From UBA4582 sp965657335 (GTDB lineage Bacteria; Pseudomonadota; Gammaproteobacteria; Pseudomonadales; Azotimanducaceae), in NCBI GenBank assembly GCA_965657335.1, contig CBFHOH010000013.1:61236-125235 (forward strand): 64,000 nucleotides of DNA. The letters run 5' to 3'. Position 1 is the stretch's first letter. Each line of letters begins with the position of its first letter. The notes under the pieces were generated by a model. That model ran no database searches. It saw only the letters and a list, made by a program, of their open reading frames with translations, and had not been told where the DNA came from. Shown here one piece after another: positions 35,500-45,536 of this stretch. The translations under genes and the position numbers were made by a program.

Positions 35500-35840
35500 T
35501 TCAGAGTACCTGATTGGTCTCTTGGGCGAAAGAGAAGCCCCCTAATTGACTAGTTTGTTCTACAACGCTTTTTCTTTACGGCTGGCTCCGGCGTTCCACT
35601 GACGAACCCGTCCGTTTAAATGCTGCTGAATTTCAAAAACCCATCTGTAAACGCACATACTATCAGCGGACATTCGCATATCAATATCACTGACGACGAG
35701 CAAAAAGATCCATTTCATTTGGGCTTTTGTTATCAGGGTTTAGTCGCATTATTTTCAATCGAACCGCGGTCGATCAACGTTGTTAAGCAGACACTATTTG
35801 GTGCGAATACTCAGATCGGGATAATGGGATTTCACGAACA
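35500..35840. other. 341-bp intergenic region with two weak small ORFs
   Basis: No convincing gene is seen. A 52-codon minus-strand frame (35718 down to 35560) begins MKWIFLLVV and ends with a basic KEKAL; it has no ribosome-binding site. A 77-codon plus-strand frame (35620-35853) overlaps it and runs 13 bp into the end of the ThDP-enzyme gene. Neither matches a family known to me. The region should contain the promoter for the FAD oxidase gene. Confidence 0.4.
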
Positions 35841-37475
35841 TCAACCCGCCTGAGGATGAATATATTTCCAAGGGGAAGCTTCTGAGCCCCTTGGCACCAT
35901 CACATCAATCAACGTCGGCTTATCTTCGGCGATGGCCTTTTCTAGTACCGGTTTTAACTCAGCTGGTGAATTAACACGATAACCCTGAGCGCCAAAAGAT
36001 TCGGCCATTTTGACAAAATCTGGGTTTGTAAACTCAGCGCCCATCACGTGACCGTCGAAGCGGGTCTGTTGGTCACGCAGCACATTGCCATAAGCAGAGT
36101 TGTTAAAAACTAATGTAATCACGCCGATATTATATTGTACCGCCGTGGCCAACTCTTGCATGCCAAACATAAAACCACCGTCACCTGTGACGCTCAGTAC
36201 CACCTTGTCCGGATTTGCAACCTTGACTCCGAGTGAAGTAGGAAAACCAAAACCTAGTGTGCCTTGGTAGCCGGGTGTGACGTATGTCCGTGGTTGATAA
36301 ACATCGAAGCCAAAGTTTGACGTAAAACCCATCTGACAAAGTTCCTCAACAAAGAAACCGTCTTTTGGCAGTACTTCTCTGATTAGATTGAGATAGTCCA
36401 TTTGCGGCTGAATTTCTTGGATACTCTTTAGCAGCTTCTGCTGGGTTGCAACAATCCGATCCCTATTGCCGGAACTCGAAATATTCGCAGAAACAAGCGC
36501 CTCGACCAGTTGCCCGGTCGCCATCGCGGCGTCACCCTGAATATTAACATCGGTCGTGACACGCAGAAATTCAGCTGGGTCGATATCTATACGAATCACT
36601 TTCTTACCCTCTGCTGCAGTATCACGCTTCATCATATCGCCCCAACGCATTAGCTGAAGTTCCATTCGTGAACCTATTGCAATCAATACGTCGGTTTGTT
36701 GCCACAACTCGTAACCTGCGGGTGCACAGACCGTATAGTCAGACTCATCGGACACTACACCCTTGCCACTACGAAAAGCGGTCACGGGTGCCTCCAGCAG
36801 TTCAGCCAAACGAGTGACTTCCTCGCTTGCGTCGAGCGCACCACCACCCACCATGATCATCGGATGAGCACATCCCGCCAATAATTCGACGGCCTGAGCG
36901 ATTGCATCAACATCCACCTCTGGCGATTCGGCTTCGGCCCGCGCGTAGTTTTCGTTGTCTGTTTGTGCAGGCAATACATCCCAAGGAGACTGCACAGTCA
37001 CCGCCCCCTTCCGACCACCTAGCATTTTCTCGAACGCCTCGCGCATTACCTCTGGCGCGTCTTCCGGCGAAGCGATATGTCCAGCCCACTTAACAATACC
37101 CTGCAGCGTTTCCTGCTGGTTTTTTAGTTCATGCAAATGACCCCGCCCGTGTCCTATAAAATCACTGGGGATTTCACCGGTCAAACACATCACCGGAGCA
37201 TTCACACCCTGTGCCGTGCAAAGGCCCGCACTAGCATTTAATACACCGGGACCTGGCACCACAGAAAAAACACCACTGCGTCCAGTCGACCGCGCATAGC
37301 CCAACGCCATGTAAGCCGCGCCCTGCTCGTGTCGTGGCGCAATTAAGTTGATCTTCCCCTGCGTATTATGGATGGCATCAAAAATTGGATAAATTTGAGC
37401 ACCAGGGATGCCAAATACCGTATCTACACCCTCAGACATCAAGGCACCGATCATTATTTCAGCAGTGGTTTTCAC
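35841..37475 (-). CDS. Thiamine diphosphate enzyme, acetolactate-synthase-like
   Basis: This is a ThDP-dependent enzyme of the IlvB superfamily, 544 residues. It has VFGIPGAQIYPIFDAI, the catalytic Glu in PRHEQGAAYMA (E50), VPGPGVLNASAGL, and the ThDP/Mg site TGDGGFMFGMQEL through to VFNNSAYGN. It may decarboxylate a 2-oxo acid or join it to a second carbonyl. No regulatory subunit gene follows, so biosynthetic acetolactate synthase is less likely. Start is GTG (complement of 37473-37475), with AAGGAAA upstream; the frame is open to 37547. The aromatic aminotransferase gene ends 81 bp upstream on the same strand and could supply its 2-oxo acid. Confidence 0.88.
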   Translation of the reverse strand: MKTTAEIMIGALMSEGVDTVFGIPGAQIYPIFDAIHNTQGKINLIAPRHEQGAAYMALGYARSTGRSGVFSVVPGPGVLNASAGLCTAQGVNAPVMCLTGEIPSDFIGHGRGHLHELKNQQETLQGIVKWAGHIASPEDAPEVMREAFEKMLGGRKGAVTVQSPWDVLPAQTDNENYARAEAESPEVDVDAIAQAVELLAGCAHPMIMVGGGALDASEEVTRLAELLEAPVTAFRSGKGVVSDESDYTVCAPAGYELWQQTDVLIAIGSRMELQLMRWGDMMKRDTAAEGKKVIRIDIDPAEFLRVTTDVNIQGDAAMATGQLVEALVSANISSSGNRDRIVATQQKLLKSIQEIQPQMDYLNLIREVLPKDGFFVEELCQMGFTSNFGFDVYQPRTYVTPGYQGTLGFGFPTSLGVKVANPDKVVLSVTGDGGFMFGMQELATAVQYNIGVITLVFNNSAYGNVLRDQQTRFDGHVMGAEFTNPDFVKMAESFGAQGYRVNSPAELKPVLEKAIAEDKPTLIDVMVPRGSEASPWKYIHPQAG

Positions 37476-37556
37476 AGAGTAAGTTTCCTTGTAGGGTTTT
37501 ATTAAATTAAGGCGCGCTATCAGCGTTCGACAGGCGCTTATCGCCAATGAGGCACA

Positions 37557-38762
37557 TTATTGCTTTTGATTTCTTATCGCCAACAGGGCCTTCGCGACTC
37601 GCTCTGCTTTATCTTGAGCCAGCGCGGCAAAATTAATCCGTGCATTGGGCAACATATAAATCCCATATTTTTGTTCCATTTCCATTTGCTGTTCCGGACT
37701 CAGCGGCAAACAGCTGAACATCCCCTTTTGCCGCACTAAATAACTGGCATCTTGACTCGGGTCCATCGTTTCGATGGTATCGCGCAGCAGCGCACGCAAG
37801 CTGTAAATACGCTCACGAATATCATCCAGTTCCTGCCGCCATTGAGCAGACAGTCGTTCATCGCCAAGAATTTCTGCAACGATCTCTGCACCATGATCTG
37901 GCGGCATAAAATAATTACCTCTGGCGACGTCGCGCAGTAATCTGTGGGCGTTGCTCAGAGACGATGTGTTATCGTTAGAAACCAAAGACAAAAGTCCGGC
38001 TCTTTCGCGGTAAATCGTAAAAGATTTAGAGGACGATACAACAAGGATCATCTCTGGTACCACGCTGGCCACAACCTGCATACCGAGCAGATCTTCATCC
38101 ACCCCGTCACCATAACCCTGGTAAGCAATGTCAATAAAAGGCAGTACACCTTTGGCTTTACATAATTCGGCAATTGCACGCCACTGCTCAAGGCTCGGGT
38201 CCTGTCCGGAGGGATTATTGCAGCACCCATGTAACAGCAAAACATCCCCTTCTTGCATTTGCTCTAGTGCAACCAACATTTCATTGAACTGAAAATGAGA
38301 ATTTTCTAAGTCGTAGTAAGGGAAGTACTTTATTTCAAGGCCTGCGTTTTCGAAGAATTCAAGCTGATGGCCCCAACTAGGGATAGATGCCCAAACACGG
38401 CTTGTTGGCGAAAGGCGTTTCACAAACTCTGCGCCAACACGGCAACCGGCACCCGCTCCCGGTGTTTGGATAGAAAGGACACCCATTTCAGGCTGACAAT
38501 CCAAACATGCTTGAAAAAGGAGTTTTTCCATCAATTCAATGTAGCGCGCGTTACCCATGGGAGAACGATAACCCTTATCCGTTGGCCGAGATGCGAGGCG
38601 CTGCTCTGCTTCCCGAACAGATCTTAGTGTCGCGACGTCACCAGCTTCGTCTCTATAAATTCCGAGCCCAAGATCAAGTTTACTTGGGTCCTCATCATTT
38701 TTTAGCCGAAGTTGGAAAGCTTCGATAGGGTCATCTAAGTATTCTTTAATTTGACTGAACAT
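37557..38762 (-). CDS. Aspartate/aromatic amino-acid aminotransferase (class I)
   Basis: This is a fold-type I PLP aminotransferase of the AspC/TyrB group, 401 residues. It has LDLGLGIYRDEAGD, TPGAGAGCRVGAEF, HGCCNNPSGQDP, FIDIAYQGYGDG and the PLP lysine in VVSSSKSFTIYRERAG. The YRERAG Arg and the C-terminal substrate-binding region are intact. It moves amino groups between aspartate or aromatic amino acids and 2-oxoglutarate in the cytosol. The run aminotransferase, ThDP enzyme, DAO oxidase and NhaC suggests use of an amino acid as nutrient, but a different metabolic fit is possible. Confidence 0.89.
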   Translation of the reverse strand: MFSQIKEYLDDPIEAFQLRLKNDEDPSKLDLGLGIYRDEAGDVATLRSVREAEQRLASRPTDKGYRSPMGNARYIELMEKLLFQACLDCQPEMGVLSIQTPGAGAGCRVGAEFVKRLSPTSRVWASIPSWGHQLEFFENAGLEIKYFPYYDLENSHFQFNEMLVALEQMQEGDVLLLHGCCNNPSGQDPSLEQWRAIAELCKAKGVLPFIDIAYQGYGDGVDEDLLGMQVVASVVPEMILVVSSSKSFTIYRERAGLLSLVSNDNTSSLSNAHRLLRDVARGNYFMPPDHGAEIVAEILGDERLSAQWRQELDDIRERIYSLRALLRDTIETMDPSQDASYLVRQKGMFSCLPLSPEQQMEMEQKYGIYMLPNARINFAALAQDKAERVAKALLAIRNQKQ

Positions 38763-39109
38763 TGTTTACTCGCATTTTCTCTGAAAATTATATTGAGCGA
38801 TTGCTTCTAAAACTCACGGTATTGTACACAAAGTGCACCATCGCCAAGCGGCTGATAATGCTTCCAGCACGACTTTGGGTATCAAAGGCAACGATGAACA
38901 ATAACCGACCGGCACAGTAATGGTCCAGTACCTCAAATTAATGCCTCTTCCCGCCCTGGGACCGACAGTTGCTACGTAAATCACAAATTAACTTCACTGC
39001 ATTGAGCTAACGGGGTTGAGTTCAGCTGCTATGGTCTGAAAGAATACATTCGAGTATCGCACCGCACAGCTCACCGGTCAGAAAAACTTGGGCAAACGGA
39101 TTTAGGGCT
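38763..39109. other. 347-bp divergent intergenic region
   Basis: No gene is seen between the aminotransferase and desaturase genes, which diverge from here. A near-palindrome GTACAC-aaa-GTGCAC at about 38825-38839 could be an operator. I could not pick out a confident promoter for either side. Confidence 0.4.
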
Positions 39110-40111
39110 ATGGCCACTGACAAAGAATCAAGCCTGCTGCAGAAACCAGCAGATATTTTCTCCCGCGAGGAAATTAAAGCACTTTCCGCTAGGTCAAATC
39201 TGCGGGGCGCGGGATTGATTCTGCATTGCTGGGCGACTATCGGCCTCACATGGTTTATCTGCATTGAGTGGACGCATCCTGCAATCATTCTGGTAGGTAT
39301 CGCCATTGTCGGTACGCGACAGTTGGGGCTAGCGATTATTGGGCATGATGCAGCACATCATGTGCTATTTGAGAATAGACAACTGAACGATTGGGCAGCT
39401 GAGTGGCTGCTCAACCGCGCCCTTGTTGGCGCCAGCATCACGCCTTATCGCAATTATCATTTTGTTCACCATCGTCACACACAACAGGCAGGTGATCCGG
39501 ATTTGCCGCTCTCCGCACCCTTTCCGACATCGCGTGCCAGCTTGAGAAGAAAAATAATCAGAGATCTCACGGGTCAAACAGGCTTCAAACAATATGGGGC
39601 AACGATTAAAGGTGCTTTCTATCCTGATGATGGATTTTCGCTGCACGCTGGCGTCCGCAGGCTAGCGCCAAACTTCTTGATCAATCTCGCATTTCTTGCG
39701 GTGTTCATGCTCGCTGGAAAGTGGTATCTCTATTTTTTACTCTGGATCGTTCCAGCCCTGACATGGCATTCTCTTGTTAGCCGGATTAGAAACATTGCAG
39801 AACATGCGGTGGTGCCAGACAACGATGACCGTCTCCGAAACACCCGAACCACGATCGCTTCATGGCCCGAACGAATGTTACTCGCGCCATACTTTGTCAA
39901 CTATCATCTTGAGCACCATCTTCTCGTCTCTGCGCCCTGCTATCGATTGCCTGCTGTCCATGAATTACTCAAGTCGAAAGGGCTTATGTCGCATATGGAG
40001 GTCAGGCAAGGCTACGCTGAGGTACTCCGAATCGCTGCGCCGGTAAACTTTTCTGGACCACCACCAAAATACCAAGAAAAACCCAATAATTCTCTTCCGG
40101 GCCAATCATAA
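39110..40111 (+). CDS. Membrane fatty acid desaturase-like di-iron enzyme
   Basis: This 333-residue membrane protein has the three histidine boxes of the desaturase/hydroxylase superfamily: HDAAHH (79-84), HFVHHRH (117-123) and HLEHH (266-270), plus a further His in RNIAEHAV. Two pairs of hydrophobic segments flank the boxes (about 33-75 and 190-220). Such enzymes insert double bonds or hydroxyls in fatty acyl or carotenoid substrates at the inner membrane. An AGGG lies close upstream of the ATG. It converges on oligopeptidase A, 35 bp away, and has no obvious partner reductase here. Confidence 0.88.
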   Translation: MATDKESSLLQKPADIFSREEIKALSARSNLRGAGLILHCWATIGLTWFICIEWTHPAIILVGIAIVGTRQLGLAIIGHDAAHHVLFENRQLNDWAAEWLLNRALVGASITPYRNYHFVHHRHTQQAGDPDLPLSAPFPTSRASLRRKIIRDLTGQTGFKQYGATIKGAFYPDDGFSLHAGVRRLAPNFLINLAFLAVFMLAGKWYLYFLLWIVPALTWHSLVSRIRNIAEHAVVPDNDDRLRNTRTTIASWPERMLLAPYFVNYHLEHHLLVSAPCYRLPAVHELLKSKGLMSHMEVRQGYAEVLRIAAPVNFSGPPPKYQEKPNNSLPGQS

Positions 40112-40146
40112 ACTTGCAAAATATTTTGTAATACGATGATTTAAGC

Positions 40147-42159
40147 TCAGCTCAACAAACCTCTATTCCGTAACAAAGGTTGCACCTCGGGTTCACGTCC
40201 TCTGAACGTTTTGTAAAGCGTCATGGGGTCGACTGTGCCGCCCTTTTCAAGGATGTTTTCCCGAAATGACTTTGCAGTTTGCGCGTCGAAAATACCGCGC
40301 TCTTTGAAAGCCTCGTAGCCGTCAGCATCCAAGACCTCTGCCCACATATAGACGTAGTATCCTGCGGAATAATGATCGCCAGTAAAGATATGCTGAAAAT
40401 AGGAAGACTTGTACCGCGGATCAACCATCGTGATTTTTCCAATCGCATTCATGGCTTCCTGTTCAAAAGCATCCACTTCGAGATCACCCGGACTCTTTGC
40501 CTGATGCCAAGCCAGATCGAGGTAGCAGGCGGCCAAATACTCCGTCGTCGAGAAGCCTTGGTTAAACGTCTCTGATGCTTTCAGCTTCTCGATGAGCACA
40601 TCTGAAATCGGTTCGTTTGTTTCAATATGACGCGCATAAGATTTAAGGACCTCTGGCTCCATCGCCCAATGTTCCATAATCTGTGAGGGTAACTCGACAA
40701 AATCTTGCTTAACATTGGTGCCTCCAAGACTTTCGTAACGAACCTTACTGAGCAGTCCGTGGAGCCCGTGACCGAACTCATGGAACAACGTTCTCACCTC
40801 ATCCATACCAAGGAGACATGGATCGGATTTTGGAAAGTTACAACAATTGACGATCACAGGGTGTATTTTTTCATCCAGGTTAGACTGATCGCGGAATGCC
40901 GACATCCACGCACCGCCCTGTTTCGAGGGACGCATAAAAAAGTCGAACAAAAAATAACCGATTAAAGAGCCATCAGCCTCAGACACCTCGTATGCCACCA
41001 CATCCGGATGGTAAACCGGCAAATCGGCACGATGTTTGAAAACAATACCGTAGAGTTTGTTCGCAACATCAAACACACCGTCCCGCACATTTTCCAATCG
41101 AAAATAGGGTTTGACCTCCTCTTCGTCTAAGTCGAATCGATCCTGACGGACCTTTTCCGTGTAGTACCACCAGTCCCAGGGTTCGAGCGCAAAATTTCCA
41201 CCGTCTTCCTGAATACGAGTTTGCAAATCTGCGGCTTCTTCTGCGACACGTTTTTGGCAGGGTTGCCAGACTTGATCAAGCAAGTTGGTTACGGCATCCG
41301 GCGTCTTCGCCATACGATCATCCAGCATGAAGTCTGCATGCGAGGCGTGACCCAGTATGCCTGCTCGTTCATGACGCAATGAAACGATCTGCTGGATGAT
41401 CGCGTGATTATCTGAACCGCGCGTGCCACATTGCGTATACGCGTTGTAAATCTGCTCACGCCGATCCCGTTTCTCTGCGTACTGCAAAAACGGTGTAATT
41501 GATGAACGCGATGTCGTGAAGACATACTTGCCCGGCTTATCCCGCGCCTCTGCCTCAGCCTTGCCCATATCCAAAACAAAGTCAGGCAAACCGGCGAGAT
41601 CTTCGTCCTTTTCTAACACCAACTCAAATTCGTTTGTATCCTTCAACACATTTTGACCGAACTCAGTTGTCAAACCAGCAAGCGCCTCACTGATAACGTT
41701 TACCCGTTCTCGATCAACGTTTTCTAACTCTGCTCCGGCACGAACGAAGCTTCGGTAGGTTTCATCCAACAGCTGTTTCTTTTCACCCTCAAAGACCTCA
41801 TCTCCGTTCAGCACAGTTTTGATCCGTTCGAAAAGTGCTGGATTAGATGTGATTTTGCCAAAATGAGCGGTGTATTCCGGTACAACCTCCATTTCCAGCG
41901 ATTGCAACTCATCGTTCGTATCAGACGAAGTGAGATTCCAAAAAACACTAACAACTCGACGCAATTGCGAACCACTGCGCTCCATTGCCTCCACTGTATT
42001 GTCAAATGTCGCAGGTTCCGGATTGTTTATAATCGCTTCAATTTCCAAATTGTGTTCGATTAAACCAAGATCAAAAGCTTCTCGGTAATGCCTGAACTCA
42101 ATCTGGTCAAATGCAGGTATGCCAGTATCGGGCAATGGCTCAAGGAAAGGGTTACTCAT
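40147..42159 (-). CDS. prlC: Oligopeptidase A (M3 metallopeptidase)
   Basis: This is a zinc oligopeptidase of family M3, 670 residues, near the usual 680. The active site HEFGHGLHGLLSK (about 460) gives the HExGH pattern with HEF, and a downstream Glu lies in DFVELPSQIMEHW. NPFLEPLPDTGIPAFDQIEF at the N-terminus and YYVYMWAEVLDADGYEAF near the end are typical of PrlC/OpdA. It degrades short peptides, including cleaved signal peptides, in the cytosol. It is a separate transcription unit, divergent from the GPH symporter gene. Confidence 0.95.
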   Translation of the reverse strand: MSNPFLEPLPDTGIPAFDQIEFRHYREAFDLGLIEHNLEIEAIINNPEPATFDNTVEAMERSGSQLRRVVSVFWNLTSSDTNDELQSLEMEVVPEYTAHFGKITSNPALFERIKTVLNGDEVFEGEKKQLLDETYRSFVRAGAELENVDRERVNVISEALAGLTTEFGQNVLKDTNEFELVLEKDEDLAGLPDFVLDMGKAEAEARDKPGKYVFTTSRSSITPFLQYAEKRDRREQIYNAYTQCGTRGSDNHAIIQQIVSLRHERAGILGHASHADFMLDDRMAKTPDAVTNLLDQVWQPCQKRVAEEAADLQTRIQEDGGNFALEPWDWWYYTEKVRQDRFDLDEEEVKPYFRLENVRDGVFDVANKLYGIVFKHRADLPVYHPDVVAYEVSEADGSLIGYFLFDFFMRPSKQGGAWMSAFRDQSNLDEKIHPVIVNCCNFPKSDPCLLGMDEVRTLFHEFGHGLHGLLSKVRYESLGGTNVKQDFVELPSQIMEHWAMEPEVLKSYARHIETNEPISDVLIEKLKASETFNQGFSTTEYLAACYLDLAWHQAKSPGDLEVDAFEQEAMNAIGKITMVDPRYKSSYFQHIFTGDHYSAGYYVYMWAEVLDADGYEAFKERGIFDAQTAKSFRENILEKGGTVDPMTLYKTFRGREPEVQPLLRNRGLLS

Positions 42160-42289
42160 GTCTCGCTACTCTCTGTTTTGCATTAACATTTGAATGCTAT
42201 CACTACAGAAACAAATACACAGCTAACAGTTTTTCCTGCAACAAAATGGTGTAGTCTGTGTTTGATAGCAACAAGCACGGAGTCGAAAC

Positions 42290-43747
42290 TTGAAGTCTCA
42301 GAACCGAGTCAGCGAATTCAGCATTCTTTGTTACGGATCCCTGTATCTGCCCGTCTCAATGGCCCTGCTCCCCGTCAATCTCTATGTATTACCTTTCTAC
42401 GCTGAGCTAGGGATTCCGCTTTACGCAATGAGCATTCTGATTTTCTGTGCGCGTATCTCCGATGCAATTACAGATCCACTAATGGGTGTAATTACGGATC
42501 GCACCAATACGCGCTGGGGCCGAAGAAAACCCTGGATCGTCATCGGCACACCATTACTGATGCTATCGCTGTACAAACTATTCCTGCCTCCCGCTGCACC
42601 GACGATGTTGTATTTTGGCACATGGATGGTATTGCTTTACGTGGCTTACACTATTGTCGCCTTGCCCTACTATGCCTGGGGCGCTGAAATGTCAGATGAC
42701 TATGAGCAACGCACGCATATCAGCGGGCGCCGTGAACAGTTCCACTTCGGTGGAAATGTTTCATTCAACCTGCTTCCTCTGCTCGCAGCACTCGCTATCT
42801 ATCTGGAAAATTCATCGGGTGACATCGCCCAAATGGCCGCCAATTTCGGAGATGAATTTCAGCAAGTGATGGCCACCCGCGCCGGTAATATTGATGTGAT
42901 ACTGAGTTGGCTTGCCACCTTTGTCATGTTCGCTATACCTGCCACGGTCGCGCTAGCGCTAGTTTTTGCCCCTGAACCGAAAAAGGAGGAGGTGGAGGGT
43001 GAGCGCACATCGTTTATTGCCAGTCTAAAAATCATTCGTCGTAACGGCCCTTATTTACGCATCGTCTTTACCTATATCGTCACGACCTTTGGCATTGCGC
43101 TGGTCGCTGCGGGCTCCTACTTTTTTGTCAAACATGTCGTAAAGGCTGGAGAGCTATATCCTCTTTACATACTGGTGTACTACTCAGCTTCCGTCATTGG
43201 CGTGTCACCCTGGATGGCTATTAGTCGAAGAATCGGCAAGCATAAAACGTTTATCGCATGCGTCGTGTGGTACTCAGTATGCGCCTGTATGCTCCCGTTT
43301 GTTCCCGAAGGAAATTTTGGTTTGTTTCTGTTTGTCATGACCTTAAAGGGATTCTCTGTCGCCGCTATGCCAACACTGGCAGCGTCGATGGCTGCGGATA
43401 CTGTGGATATCGATTTCGCGCGCACCGGAGAGCATCGGGCAGGACTTTACTTTGCGATATGGGGATTTCTGCGCAAAGGCGCCTATGCATTAGGCGGCGC
43501 TGCTGCGCTAGCCGCATTTGCATTTGTTGGATTTGACCCAACCGCTGATGTTGCGATGGCACAAACACCTGAGGGTAATTCCGCGTCCTCGTTGTTCTGG
43601 TTAACCATGCTGTATACAGTGATACCGGCCGCCATTCATTGTGCTGCTCTGCCAGTCATGTGGCGTTATCCTTTGACAGAAGCACGGCATAGTCGTTTGA
43701 AGCAACGTATCGCAACAAAGACAGCAAGATTAGGTCTCTCAACTTGA
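42290..43747 (+). CDS. GPH-family sugar:cation symporter
   Basis: This is a 485-residue MFS-type transporter of the glycoside-pentoside-hexuronide:cation symporter family. It has about 12 membrane segments, the conserved ARISDAITDPLMGVITDRTNTRWGRRKPWI stretch (given here as its DAITDP and RWGRRKPW cores), YYAWGAEMSDDYEQRTHISG and a central cytoplasmic loop with PEPKKEEVEGE. It imports a sugar or glycoside with Na+ or H+. The start is TTG at 42290, supported by CGGAG seven bases upstream. No sugar-degrading enzymes adjoin it. Confidence 0.88.
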   Translation: MKSQNRVSEFSILCYGSLYLPVSMALLPVNLYVLPFYAELGIPLYAMSILIFCARISDAITDPLMGVITDRTNTRWGRRKPWIVIGTPLLMLSLYKLFLPPAAPTMLYFGTWMVLLYVAYTIVALPYYAWGAEMSDDYEQRTHISGRREQFHFGGNVSFNLLPLLAALAIYLENSSGDIAQMAANFGDEFQQVMATRAGNIDVILSWLATFVMFAIPATVALALVFAPEPKKEEVEGERTSFIASLKIIRRNGPYLRIVFTYIVTTFGIALVAAGSYFFVKHVVKAGELYPLYILVYYSASVIGVSPWMAISRRIGKHKTFIACVVWYSVCACMLPFVPEGNFGLFLFVMTLKGFSVAAMPTLAASMAADTVDIDFARTGEHRAGLYFAIWGFLRKGAYALGGAAALAAFAFVGFDPTADVAMAQTPEGNSASSLFWLTMLYTVIPAAIHCAALPVMWRYPLTEARHSRLKQRIATKTARLGLST

Positions 43748-43859
43748 ACACGAAAAACAGCAGGCCAACTCCGACCGCGCGCCGCTTAACACGCTCTCTC
43801 CCGGCGATACTCACTCTATAATAAAACACTATTGCCGGCTAAAATGGCGTCAGACAGGC

Positions 43860-43888
43860 AAAAAAAACGCCTCGAAAGAGGCGTTTTT
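43860..43888. terminator. Bidirectional rho-independent terminator
   Basis: The stem CGCCTC (43868-43873) with GAGGCG (43878-43883) has a GAAA loop and is extended by A-T pairs. T5 follows on the plus strand and A8 precedes, giving a U-tract on the minus strand too. It lies between the convergent GPH symporter and aldehyde dehydrogenase genes and can serve both. Confidence 0.93.
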
Positions 43889-43905
43889 AGACACTTGCTC
43901 AGTCT

Positions 43906-45333
43906 TTATGAAGCAGGTACAAACATCGCTTTAGTCTCAAGGAACTCTTCGAAACCTAGCTCGCCCCACTCACGACCGTTGCCGGACTGCTTATAGCCGC
44001 CAAAGGGCGCCCCGAAGTCAGGTCCCGAGCCATTAATATGAACGTTACCTGTTCGGATTTGTGCCGCAACCTCAACCGCGTGGTCAACACTGCCAGACTG
44101 GACATATCCGGATAAACCGTAAGGCGTATCGTTGGCAATTTCAATAGCTTCAGCTTCAGTCTCGTATGGCAATATTGAGAGTACTGGTCCAAAAATTTCC
44201 TCTCGTGCGATAGTCATGTCGTTATTGACGTCACCAAAGACAGTCGGCTTCACGAAATAGCCCGCATTGAGCCCGTCTGGGCGACCGGTGCCTCCGGCAA
44301 CTAATGTTGCCCCTTCATCAATACCCTTTTGAATCAGACCCTGAATTTTCTCAAATTGGACCTCACTCACAACCGGACCAATGACGGTTCCATCGGTAAA
44401 AGGATCGCCGGGCTTCACGCCTTCAGCGGCTGCTTTAGCAATCTGAAGTGCTTCGTCATGCTTGGCTTTTGGTACAAGCATTCTGGTAGGCGCGTTACAA
44501 GACTGACCCGAGTTAGTCATGACCTGAGAGACACCACCGGCCACTGCCGTTTGCAGATCAGCATCTTCAAGTACGATGTTCGCTGACTTACCACCTAGCT
44601 CCTGCGCTACGCGTTTCACGGTATCAGCCGCCGCTTTCGCCACGAGAATCCCCGCACGCGTAGAACCGGTGAATGACATCATGTGGATATCCGGATGAGA
44701 GGACATTGCTTCACCTACACCGGGGCCATCGCCATTAACCAAGTTGAAAACACCTTTAGGCACACCAGCCGCGTCCAAAATTTCTGCAAGCAAAATGGCA
44801 TTAACCGGCGCAACTTCGCTTGGTTTTAAGACCATGGTGCAACCCGCAGCTAGCGCCGGTGCAACCTTGCAAGAAATCTGGTTGATTGGCCAGTTCCAGG
44901 GCGTTATCAGACCACAAACACCTACAGGCTCCTTGCGCAGCAGGTAAGGTCCCTTCTTTTCTTCCCAAGCATAGGTTTTAAGAAGCTCGAGGGTCGTGGC
45001 GAAATGCGCCTGGCCCGTTGCCGCTTGCGCCGCCTTGGACAACCAGATCGGGGCTCCCATTTCAGTTGAAATAGCCGCCGCGATTTCGTCATACCGCTTG
45101 GTGTATTCGCCCAAAATTGCACCCAAAAGCTCCATACGCTCTTGAACCGTGGTCTTTGAAAAACTGTCAAAGGCTGTTTTCGCAGCTGCGACCGCTTTTT
45201 CGACATCAGCAGCACTACCCATGCTAATGGTCGCAAAAGGCGCTTCAGTTGTGGGGTTAATCACGTCGAGTGTCGCCGGAGTTGCCGGATCGACCCATTC
45301 GCCATCAATGTAAAATTTCAGATGCTCTTGCAT
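43906..45333 (-). CDS. NAD(P)+-dependent aldehyde dehydrogenase
   Basis: This is an ALDH superfamily enzyme of 475 residues with all key elements: LITPWNWPINQISCK (Asn of the oxyanion site), LKPSEVAP (cofactor Lys), SFTGSTRAG, QELGGKSANIVL (general base Glu) and NSGQSCNAPTR with the nucleophile Cys near 279, then EEIFGPVLS. It oxidises an aldehyde to an acid; the subgroup with SCNAPTR rather than CxAxTR is common in marine bacteria and has no assigned substrate. GAGAGGAAG precedes the ATG. It is monocistronic, ended by the terminator at 43860-43888. Confidence 0.93.
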   Translation of the reverse strand: MQEHLKFYIDGEWVDPATPATLDVINPTTEAPFATISMGSAADVEKAVAAAKTAFDSFSKTTVQERMELLGAILGEYTKRYDEIAAAISTEMGAPIWLSKAAQAATGQAHFATTLELLKTYAWEEKKGPYLLRKEPVGVCGLITPWNWPINQISCKVAPALAAGCTMVLKPSEVAPVNAILLAEILDAAGVPKGVFNLVNGDGPGVGEAMSSHPDIHMMSFTGSTRAGILVAKAAADTVKRVAQELGGKSANIVLEDADLQTAVAGGVSQVMTNSGQSCNAPTRMLVPKAKHDEALQIAKAAAEGVKPGDPFTDGTVIGPVVSEVQFEKIQGLIQKGIDEGATLVAGGTGRPDGLNAGYFVKPTVFGDVNNDMTIAREEIFGPVLSILPYETEAEAIEIANDTPYGLSGYVQSGSVDHAVEVAAQIRTGNVHINGSGPDFGAPFGGYKQSGNGREWGELGFEEFLETKAMFVPAS

Positions 45334-45536
45334 GCTTCCTCTCTCTAGGTATTTGCGCCCATTTTGGACGAGTTTATAAAAACTTGCGGTTATAGCAGCT
45401 GCTATATCGGGGAGCTAAAAGTACAAACATGCAATAACAGTGTCAATCTATAATTCACAGGGAACCGCAATCAGGGCAGAATGTCACTGTACAGCCGCTC
45501 AAACACAGAATCATCACCAAACAGAACACTTTCGCC

